Assembly (NCBI GenBank): GCA_021827245.1
Contig: JAKAWN010000002.1
Location: 1 to 54,001, forward strand
Origin: Acidobacteriota bacterium
GTDB lineage: Bacteria; Acidobacteriota; Terriglobia; UBA7540
Reading direction: 5' to 3'
DNA length: 54,001 bases
In this document: piece after piece, positions 44,886-52,030 of the stretch
Layout: each line of letters begins with the position of its first letter
Numbering within the stretch: the first letter of the stretch is position 1
Translations under genes and position numbers: made by a program
Notes under the pieces: generated by a model
Told to the model about the DNA's origin: nothing
The model's input: only the letters and a program-made list of their open reading frames with translations
Databases searched by the model: none

Positions 44886-45619
44886 TTCTTCGGCAATTGC
44901 TTCAGACTCGGCCCCTCGTCGCGGCGTCGTACGTGTTCGGTTGAGGTGGAAAAAGCCTGGGCGCCGTGTGCGACCCGGTTGACGAACCCGCGTTCTATCT
45001 GCGCGTGGCGGAAGAATGCGGGATGCAGATCCGCTACGTCATCGACACCCACGTTCACGCCGATCATGTCTCCACAGGCAGAAAACTCGCCGCGATGGCG
45101 GGAGCGAACTACGTCCTGCATACCAGCGCAGGAGCTCGGTACGACTTCACGGCGGTGAATGAGGGAGACGTCCTCGACCTAGGGAACGTCAATATTCATA
45201 TCCTCCATACTCCAGGCCACACTCCGGAACACATTTCCCTGTTGGTGACGGACAGGACGCGCGGCCCGGAGCCGTGGTTCCTGCTGAGCGGTCACACGCT
45301 GATGGTCGGAGACCTGGGCCGAACGGAGCTTGCGTCCAGCGCAGAAGAGGGTGCTCGGGCGCTTTTCGAAACAGTTCAAAAGCTGAAAGCGCTTCCCGAC
45401 CACATCGAGGTTTTGCCCGGGGCCTTTTCCGGTTCGGTATGCGGCCGAGCCCTGAGTGGGAAGCCGATGTCCACGATCGGCTTTGAGCGCCGGTTTAACC
45501 CAGCGCTCAAGATCGGGGACAAAGACGAATTCGTCAACTACATGTTGCGGAACATCCCGACTCCTCCACCGGATACTGCCAGGAATCGGGCCGTCAATCT
45601 GGGATTCGAGGAGAGGTGA
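44882..45619 (+). CDS. Candidate selenoprotein: MBL-fold persulfide dioxygenase-like protein with N-terminal Sec
   Basis: Translation from ATG 44882 (ATGA overlap) gives MILRQLLQTRPLVAASYVFG, then TGA at 44942 (codon 21), then GGKSLGAVCDPVDEPAFYLR and the rest of an MBL protein in the same frame to 45619. Related MBL proteins have a conserved Cys at this Gly-Cys turn, so the TGA sits at a Cys position. Metal ligands follow: DTHVHADHVSTG, HTPGHTPEH, and an Asp in MVGDLGR. The protein is 245 residues with Sec21. A bSECIS-like hairpin lies at 44957-44978. Starting instead at GTG 44966 would lose the first beta strands. Probable role: persulfide or related chalcogen oxidation beside the SQR-like gene. 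Confidence 0.87.
44957..44978 (+). promoter_or_regulatory. Candidate bSECIS hairpin for TGA at 44942
   Basis: Stem CTGGGCGC with GCG-A-CCCGG (8 pairs including one U-G, bulged A at 44973) closes loop CGTGT at 44965-44969. The loop starts 21 nt after the TGA and has G as second base, meeting the bacterial SECIS rules. Confidence 0.7.
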
Positions 45620-45731
45620 TGCCCGCGCATTGTCCCCCCAGCCGCCCCCACTTCGAACGCCAGCGGGCATTATCCCTGTCCAGCCAGCGGCTGTCGCGGA
45701 GCGCGAACTCAGGCTTGATCGAGGCGCGACC

Positions 45732-47078
45732 ATGGCAGGAACGGACACAGTGATCCCAGTTGCTACGCGCAATGGTTTGAGGGACAGACCCGAGGTGGAT
45801 CGCCTTGACCCATATCCGCGCGGCATTAAGGCCAATCTCGGCCAGTTCTCGCAGCAGACGCTCCAGGTGTTTTTCGTCGGACTGACGATCGGGATGGAGC
45901 GCACTGTCCTGCCAACGCTGAGCGGGTCTTTCGGGGTCGCCCGTGGGTCCTACTCCTTTCTCGGCGCTTTCGTCATATCCTTCGGCCTGATCAAAGGGGC
46001 GCTCAATTTCTTCGCGGGGCATTTGTCGGACCGCAAGGGGCGTAAGAGAGTCATGCTCTTTGGCTGGTTCGCCGCCCTGCCGATTCCGTTTCTCATCCTT
46101 TATGCGCCGAACTGGTGGTGGATCATTACAGCCAACGTCTTCCTCGGCGTCAATCAGGCCTTCGCCTGGACTATGACCATCACCAGCCAAGTCGATCTGG
46201 CGGGCGGGCGGCAGCGCGGCCTCGCGGTAGGAATAAATGAGTGCTTGGGGTATGTCGGAGTCGGGCTGGCCGGCATCGCCACCGGCTATCTCGCTGGGAC
46301 TTTCGGCCCGCGCCACGCCCTGTTTGGTTTCGGCTTGGCAGTGATTGCTCTCGGGCTTTTCGGTACCCTGTTTCTGATCCGCGAGACCCTGCCCTGGGCG
46401 CTCGCCGAACAGGTCGCGTTGCCGCGAGCGAATTCGTCCAGTGCTGCGCACGCGCACCTTGAGGCCATTCCCAAGGACCCAAGCGGCTTCGAGGTGTTTC
46501 GGCTGGTCTCTTTCCGTCACCCAGGCTACCGCGCCCTCGCTCAGGGTGGCACCGCAAACAAGATCGCCGATGCCCTGGTCTGGGTGCTCTTCCCGGTCTT
46601 TCTCAAGGACCATGGCGCAAGCCTCGCGCTCATTGGATGGGTCACCGGCGCCTACGCGATGGCGTGGGGCGTGGCCCAACTCGCCACCGGACATCTTTCC
46701 GACCGCATCGGGCGCAAGCCACCCATCGTCCTCGGCTTCTGGCTGTTGGCGGCGGGCATTGCGGGGGCAAGCTTGGTCGCCAGGCCAGTCGCTTGGCTCG
46801 GCTGCGCGATGGTGATGGGCCTCGGCATGGCGCTGCTGTATCCAAACCTCATCGCCGCCGTTGCCGACCTGACGCCGCCCGCCTGGCGGGGTGCAGCGCT
46901 AGGTGTCTACCGCTACTGGCGCGACACGGGTTATGCCATTGGCGCTTTGATCCTGGGGCTCGCGGCCGAAGCGAGCGGGAATGTCGTCGCCGCCTTCTGG
47001 CTCACCGTCATACTTCTCTTGCTGTCTGGTCTGTGGATCGCCCTTGCAGTTGAGGAGACCCATGTGCCCGATCGTTAA
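45732..47078 (+). CDS. MFS transporter
   Basis: ATG at 45732 is the first start giving a normal MFS N-terminus; the longer frame overlaps the MBL gene. The 448-residue protein has 12 helices and two motif-A copies: HLSDRKGRKRVMLFGW and HLSDRIGRKPPIVLGF. It resembles proton-linked exporters found in arsenic and thiosulfate/sulfite-type cassettes. Substrate is unknown; a sulfur or selenium oxyanion would fit the neighbours. Confidence 0.88.
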   Translation: MAGTDTVIPVATRNGLRDRPEVDRLDPYPRGIKANLGQFSQQTLQVFFVGLTIGMERTVLPTLSGSFGVARGSYSFLGAFVISFGLIKGALNFFAGHLSDRKGRKRVMLFGWFAALPIPFLILYAPNWWWIITANVFLGVNQAFAWTMTITSQVDLAGGRQRGLAVGINECLGYVGVGLAGIATGYLAGTFGPRHALFGFGLAVIALGLFGTLFLIRETLPWALAEQVALPRANSSSAAHAHLEAIPKDPSGFEVFRLVSFRHPGYRALAQGGTANKIADALVWVLFPVFLKDHGASLALIGWVTGAYAMAWGVAQLATGHLSDRIGRKPPIVLGFWLLAAGIAGASLVARPVAWLGCAMVMGLGMALLYPNLIAAVADLTPPAWRGAALGVYRYWRDTGYAIGALILGLAAEASGNVVAAFWLTVILLLLSGLWIALAVEETHVPDR

Positions 47079-47242
47079 CCGGAATGCAGTGTTGCGGAGG
47101 TGAATCGCGACACCGATGTACGCAACTGAAAGGAGAGTAACTCCTTCAGAACGCATACCGCGCAAAACCATGACGCCGGCCAGGATAGTTCGGGTGCGAG
47201 CCAAGCGCCCACGGGTCGAACGATACACGTGAAGGAGGCGGT

Positions 47243-48478
47243 GTGATGGAGGGCAGAACGATAGTAATCCTCGGCGGCATAGGGGGCATGATTGCCGCCA
47301 ACGAACTGCGGGCAAAACTGTCCGCTGAACACCGGGTTGTGCTCATTGAACGCAACGCTGAACACGCTTTTGCTCCGTCATTTCTCTGGCTGATGACCGG
47401 GGACAGAAGGCCAGAGCAGATTCGGCGTCCGTTGAAAAACCTGCTATACCGAGGGGTCGAAATTATCCACGCCAATGCTGAGGCCATTGACTTCCCGAAG
47501 CGCCGGGTTGTTACGACGGGCGGGGAATTTTCCTTCGACTATCTGATCCTTGCCCTGGGCGCCGATCTTGCGCCTGAACTTGTCCCGGGGCTGGAAGGAG
47601 CGCACAGCTTCTATACGTTTGAAGGGACTTGCCGGCTCCAGGAGGCACTCCGCGCATTTTCTGGCGGGCGCATCGCCGTGGTGGTTGCCGCCATGCCTTA
47701 CAAATGCCCGGGCGCACCCCACGAAGCTGCCATGCTGATCGCCGATTATTTTGCGAGGCGGCGGCCTGGGGTCAAAGTGGAGGTTCATCTTTACACGCCC
47801 GAGAGTCAACCCATGCCGGTCGCAGGGCCGGAGCTGGGCAAGGCCGTGCTGCAGATGTTCGAAAAGAAAGGCATTCAGTTCCACCCGATGCAGAATCTGG
47901 CTACCGTTGATCCCGCCACAAAGTCCGCTCGTTTTCAGCAAGGCGTCGCGAATTATGACCTGCTAGCGGTCATCCCTCCCCATCGCGCTCCCCGGCTCGT
48001 TCATGAAGCGGGCCTAACGAATGCAGGCGGTTGGGTGCCCGTCGATGCGCAAACGCTGGAAACGAGCAATGAGCGCGTATTTGCCATTGGCGACGTCACG
48101 GCCATCCCTATCCCGGGGCGCTGGAAGCCAGATGTTCCACTGATGCTTCCGAAGGCGGGCGTCTTCGCTCACGATCAAGCTGAGATTGTTGCAGCCAGAA
48201 TCGCGGCGGAAATTGAAGGGCGCAAGCCAACCGAATCGTTCTGCGGTGACGGCTATTGCATGTTGGAGGTGGGAGAAGACCTCGCGGGGTTCGCTTACGG
48301 CGACTTCTTCGCGCAGCCAGCTCCCCAAGTGAATCTGCGCAAAATTGGCAAGGGCTGGCATATTGGCAAGGTATTGCTCGAAAAGTGGTGGCTGTCGCCG
48401 CCCGGCTGGAGGCGCGGACTCTATGGAAGCCTGTTGAACGCGGGCGGAAAAATGTACGGAATACCCATCAGGATGTAG
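47243..48478 (+). CDS. SQR-like FAD/NAD(P) oxidoreductase
   Basis: The 411-residue flavoprotein has an N-terminal dinucleotide fold (IVILGGIGGMIAANELRAKL), a second FAD region (FAIGDVTAIPIPGRWKPDVP) and cysteines at the positions used in type II dehydrogenase/sulfide:quinone reductase relatives (AMPYKCPGAPHEAAM; FCGDGYCMLEVGED). GAAGGAGG precedes ATG. It probably oxidises sulfide or a persulfide and feeds electrons to quinone. The first glycine motif (GGIGG) is slightly unusual. Confidence 0.87.
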   Translation: MMEGRTIVILGGIGGMIAANELRAKLSAEHRVVLIERNAEHAFAPSFLWLMTGDRRPEQIRRPLKNLLYRGVEIIHANAEAIDFPKRRVVTTGGEFSFDYLILALGADLAPELVPGLEGAHSFYTFEGTCRLQEALRAFSGGRIAVVVAAMPYKCPGAPHEAAMLIADYFARRRPGVKVEVHLYTPESQPMPVAGPELGKAVLQMFEKKGIQFHPMQNLATVDPATKSARFQQGVANYDLLAVIPPHRAPRLVHEAGLTNAGGWVPVDAQTLETSNERVFAIGDVTAIPIPGRWKPDVPLMLPKAGVFAHDQAEIVAARIAAEIEGRKPTESFCGDGYCMLEVGEDLAGFAYGDFFAQPAPQVNLRKIGKGWHIGKVLLEKWWLSPPGWRRGLYGSLLNAGGKMYGIPIRM

Positions 48479-48504
48479 GCATCCTGCCCTTGTTGGAGAT
48501 TCCC

Positions 48505-48855
48505 ATGAAATATCTGTTCATTCTCAACGATCCCCCTTACGGGAGCGAACGCAGCTACAACGGCTTGCGACTGGCCTCGTCGCTGGCCAAGTCGGAAGGG
48601 GCGAATGTCACGCTCTTTCTGATGGGCGACGCGGCTTCCTGCGTAGTCAAGGGACAAGTCACGCCTGCCGGCTACTACAATCTGGAACGGATGCTGAAGT
48701 TTCTTGCCGGAAGGAGCGTGAGCATCGGCGTCTGCGGCTCCTGCATGGATGCGCGCGGCATCAAGCCGGAAGCACTCGTCGAAGGGGCGCTTCGCAGCTC
48801 GATGGACGAATTGACGGCATGGACCGAGGCCGCTGACAAAATCCTTGTTTTCTGA
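48505..48855 (+). CDS. DsrE-family sulfur-relay protein
   Basis: ATG at 48505 follows TTGGAGA; the longer frame overlaps the SQR-like gene. The 116-residue protein has the DsrE fold pattern: KYLFILNDPPYGSERSYNGL, VTLFLMGDAASCVVKGQ, and the active cysteine region VSIGVCGSCMDARGI. Such proteins carry sulfane sulfur on Cys. The pair CGSC is in the usual place; its codons are both Cys (TGC), not TGA. Confidence 0.9.
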   Translation: MKYLFILNDPPYGSERSYNGLRLASSLAKSEGANVTLFLMGDAASCVVKGQVTPAGYYNLERMLKFLAGRSVSIGVCGSCMDARGIKPEALVEGALRSSMDELTAWTEAADKILVF

Positions 48856-48873
48856 ACCCGCCGCAACCGCCTC

Positions 48874-49605
48874 ATGGACATTACACCAGCGACATACGCT
48901 CATTGGAGAGAATCTGAACTCGGGTCCATCACTGAGCGTCTGGAGCAGGAAGCGGTTTTTTCGCAACTGCCCGACCTTAGGGGCTGGCGGGTTCCCGATG
49001 TGGGCTGCGGCGACGGAACGTACGCGATTGAGGCTTCGCGGCGCGGAGCCACAGTCACGGGACTGGATTTGTCCTTCCCCATGCTGGTCGCGGCGCAGCA
49101 GCGGGAGCAGCGGAGCCTGGGGAGGACGGAAATCGTCTGGTGTCACGGTCGAGCCGAAGCCATTCCATTTCAGGACGCTTCCTTCGATCTCGTCCTCGCT
49201 ATTACTGTGCTGTGTCTGGTCCCGTCACCGAGTCAAGTCGTTGGGGAATTGGCGCGCGTGTTACGGCCCGGCGGGATGCTTCTTTTGGGGGAACTGGGCC
49301 GTTTCAGCGCTTGGGCGCTCATCCGCCGAATGCGCGCATGGTTGGGTTCCGAATCTTGGAAGCACGCCCACTTCTGGACAGTCGGAGAATTGCAAACTCT
49401 TCTTGGCCATGTGCAGTTGGATGTGAAAAGCACTCGCGGAGCAGTTTATTACCCGCCTTGGGCCATCTGCGCCAAACTGGCTCGTCATTACGACCGATCA
49501 CTATCCATCCTGGGCGGATGGGGAGCGGCGTTCATCGTGACGAAAGCCGTTAAACCTCTGTCTGTCGAGAGTGACCCACCGGGTGCTACGGGAAAAAGAG
49601 CTTGA
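48874..49605 (+). CDS. Class I SAM-dependent methyltransferase
   Basis: The 243-residue protein has motif I VPDVGCGDGTYAIEASRRGA, then TGLDLSFPMLVAAQQREQ and a motif IV-like FDLVLAITVLCLVPSP. It resembles UbiE/thiopurine-type small-molecule methyltransferases. In a cassette with SQR, DsrE and MBL proteins it could methylate a reduced chalcogen (sulfide, selenide or a thiol) or an arsenical, but no specific Cys ligands for arsenic are evident. Confidence 0.85.
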   Translation: MDITPATYAHWRESELGSITERLEQEAVFSQLPDLRGWRVPDVGCGDGTYAIEASRRGATVTGLDLSFPMLVAAQQREQRSLGRTEIVWCHGRAEAIPFQDASFDLVLAITVLCLVPSPSQVVGELARVLRPGGMLLLGELGRFSAWALIRRMRAWLGSESWKHAHFWTVGELQTLLGHVQLDVKSTRGAVYYPPWAICAKLARHYDRSLSILGGWGAAFIVTKAVKPLSVESDPPGATGKRA

Positions 49606-49720
49606 GGACTTGAGGGGCTTGGGGGACAGAAAGGTGGCCGACGCTGCGACCATTCGGTGCGGTTCGACTTGATTTAGCGAGTCGCAAGAAATGAAGAAAG
49701 GAGAACGGATCCGGGAGGCC

Positions 49721-50095
49721 CTATTCTGTGCCACCCACAGGCAGCCTACGCACCCGAATGCGTTTTTGTTCCATGACCACGATGCTGCCCTGCTCTATCA
49801 GAAATTCAAGGGCTGAGAGATTGGCAAGGAGGAGCTCCAATTGCGCCACAGGCTTTCTCGGTCCTCGTCGAAAGAGGATGACGGAAGGCTTTTTCTCGTC
49901 GCGCAAAGCCAGAAGGCTCCCGAAATCGGTGTCGGCGGAAATCACGGTACGATCTTCGCTCGCAGCCCGGGAGAAGATATCGTAGTCGGTTGCCTTTTGC
50001 ATGCCATAGTCGCGCACGTGAACCACATCGTGGCCGGCAGCCCGCAGGCCTTCTGCGACCACCGGCGATAAGGCGTTGTCCACAAGGAATCTCAA
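49721..50095 (-). CDS. DUF5615 PIN-like toxin candidate
   Basis: The 124-residue protein has the DUF5615 PIN-like pattern: [20 protein letters not shown] at the start, [16 protein letters not shown], then [15 protein letters not shown]. Acidic residues fit a PIN-type nuclease site. It overlaps the DUF433 gene by ATGA, the usual arrangement of this toxin-antitoxin-like pair. Confidence 0.88.
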   Translation of the reverse strand: MRFLVDNALSPVVAEGLRAAGHDVVHVRDYGMQKATDYDIFSRAASEDRTVISADTDFGSLLALRDEKKPSVILFRRGPRKPVAQLELLLANLSALEFLIEQGSIVVMEQKRIRVRRLPVGGTE

Positions 50096-50325
50096 GAACC
50101 ACCGGCAACCGGAAGTTCGCGTTCACGGACCGCTTCGGCGGCAAAACGCAGCGCTTCACGGATGTCTTCCAGCTCGAGGTCAGGATACGCCTTCAGAATC
50201 TCCGTCTCCGCCATCCCTTCACTCACCATGCCAACGACAGTGGCGACGGGGATGCGCAATCCACGGATGCACGGAGCGCCATCCATTTGATCAGGTTTCA
50301 CTGTGATCCGCTTGAATACCGTCAC
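50092..50325 (-). CDS. DUF433 antitoxin-like protein
   Basis: GTG at 50325 with AGGAGG upstream gives the standard DUF433 length (77 residues): [56 protein letters not shown]. It is the partner of the PIN-like protein and probably neutralises it and binds DNA. Confidence 0.88.
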   Translation of the reverse strand: MTVFKRITVKPDQMDGAPCIRGLRIPVATVVGMVSEGMAETEILKAYPDLELEDIREALRFAAEAVRERELPVAGGS

Positions 50326-50476
50326 CTCGACCTCCTGTTCCGGGTCGCCGACATAAAACGAAGGACGAATTTTCACCCTCAAAGATAGCATGCCCTGCGG
50401 GCTGATGCACCCGCACCTAGGACCGGGGGATAGCATAAAGCCGCTCCTTTGGCTTCCACGTAGGAGTATGTGGCCG

Positions 50477-50947
50477 TCAAAGTGTCGTAGCCTGTCTTTC
50501 AAGAGCACTTTCGGGAATTTCAGTAGTTGTCACATAGAAATCCCTGTGCTTTGGGATGGCTGTGAAGGCGATGCCGCTCTCCCTCACAACCATCTGGACA
50601 CACTCGACCCTCGCGATCTGGCATTCTGGAACGGAGAAATTGCCAGACATGGTGACCACCTCGTTCTTGTCAATTTGAAGGCGGTCCAGTTCCTCCTCTA
50701 GTTTCACACATGCCGCCTCGCTCTCTGGGGTGCCAGCGGCAGGAAATAGCCAAGGGCTGAAGAAATCTGCTGCCGAGTCCCAGTAGTAAGTCTCGTCCAA
50801 AGATTGATCGAGTGCTTTGTGCTCACGTAGCAAAGCGATTCGGTGCAAAGCGAGCCTTGCAAACTCCGGTGTGATCTCGACCACTGCGAAATCGCAGCCT
50901 GCGTTCTCATCTCGATTACAACTCCACACTTTCAAAACGACCTGCAC
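50477..50947 (-). CDS. Hypothetical protein of the mobile region
   Basis: GTG at 50947 has GGAGGAGG upstream and replaces the longer frame. The 156-residue acidic protein begins VQVVLKVWSCNRDENAGC and continues with VVEITPEFARLALHRIALLR. It overlaps the upstream gene by 32 bp. No family recognised; it appears to be part of the backbone operon. Confidence 0.65.
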   Translation of the reverse strand: MQVVLKVWSCNRDENAGCDFAVVEITPEFARLALHRIALLREHKALDQSLDETYYWDSAADFFSPWLFPAAGTPESEAACVKLEEELDRLQIDKNEVVTMSGNFSVPECQIARVECVQMVVRESGIAFTAIPKHRDFYVTTTEIPESALERQATTL

Positions 50948-51683
50948 GGAACCTCCTCCGCCGCTTCCGATGATCCTTCGCCGACGGCATCTTGTGGATT
51001 TCCCGTGGTGACAATGCCGGCTGCTCAAGGAAATTGTTGGCCAGCTTCCAGGAAATCGCTCCATTTTCTTCTGGTATGCGGATCGAGCCAGCCTTCAGGG
51101 CCTTGCCGATCCAGCCAAGAAAAGTCTCCTTGTTACCCTTCACCACCACCGGTGAGCATCCCAGTCCGAGCAACGGTTGGATTAACCTACGTCGTTCCAG
51201 CTCTCGCATGAACCATGGCGCCCATTCAGGGACAACCGGCAGTCCAAACCGGCGCGCCACCCGATAGAGCACAAACGCCGGATCATCGTCGCACAGGATC
51301 ATGCGATTCCCCTCGCGGTCTGCCCCGGACCTCATTTTCAGCATCTCCGCGGACAATCCAATCAGGTGCCGGACGGGACGCTTTCGACCCGGCAACATCA
51401 CACTCCCGCGATAGCACTGCGCCTCTGCACCCAGGGAAGCGGCGAACGAATCACTACCCTGGATTCGAATCTGAAACAACGCTCCCTCGGTCACCGCGGC
51501 CCACAAAGCGGCGACCTCCGCGTCGCTCCCCAGGGCCGATAGAAGATGAGCGACGGCCGGGCCACGCCCTTCCTTCGCTGGTTCTGCAATAAGCCGGTCC
51601 ATGTAGACGCGGATCTGAGTGGTCCTGTCTTTCACGCGCTTCGTGAACGTAACGGTTCCAAACCGCTCGTGAGCATTCTTCAT
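50916..51683 (-). CDS. Hypothetical protein of the mobile region
   Basis: ATG at 51683 has GAAGGAAG upstream. The 255-residue protein begins MKNAHERFGTVTFTKRVKDR, has a central CYRGSVMLPGRKRPVRHLIG segment and ends in a strongly basic tail (KDHRKRRRRFRAGRF), suggesting nucleic-acid contact. I recognise no family. It and the next gene resemble accessory genes that travel with helicase/nuclease modules. Confidence 0.65.
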   Translation of the reverse strand: MKNAHERFGTVTFTKRVKDRTTQIRVYMDRLIAEPAKEGRGPAVAHLLSALGSDAEVAALWAAVTEGALFQIRIQGSDSFAASLGAEAQCYRGSVMLPGRKRPVRHLIGLSAEMLKMRSGADREGNRMILCDDDPAFVLYRVARRFGLPVVPEWAPWFMRELERRRLIQPLLGLGCSPVVVKGNKETFLGWIGKALKAGSIRIPEENGAISWKLANNFLEQPALSPREIHKMPSAKDHRKRRRRFRAGRFESVEL

Positions 51684-52030
51684 TGCTGCTTCCTTCGCCG
51701 CTCCACTTCGCACCAACCTTCTTGATCTCTGGTTTGCTGGCATCTGTTCGGCCTGACCTGAAAACACCTCATACCCGATCACAGAAACGGGTTGGCCCTT
51801 TCGCTCTGCGAATGTACAACTCGTCCGCTTCCGGACACCGAATTTCCAAGACCGGCCACCGTTACGCAGAGGATCGCGTCAGGCTGAACCTAAGTGTCTT
51901 TATTAAAGTGTGCTGGGTGTGGCTGGAATGGAGGGCCACATGCAGGGAAAAGCACGAAACTGGAGTTGGTATTCCGCGTACAAATATCCAGGGCTGCGGG
52001 GGACAGCCACGGGGCCACCTGGAGGTGACC
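51684..52030. other. Intergenic region at the right side of the mobile block
   Basis: About 350 bp between divergent genes, with no gene-like frame. It should contain the promoters of both. No attachment site could be recognised because the partner sequence is unknown. Confidence 0.35.

Noticed and set aside
48505..48855. DsrE protein as a further selenoprotein
   Set aside because: Its active-site codons are TGC (Cys), and the frame has no internal TGA.
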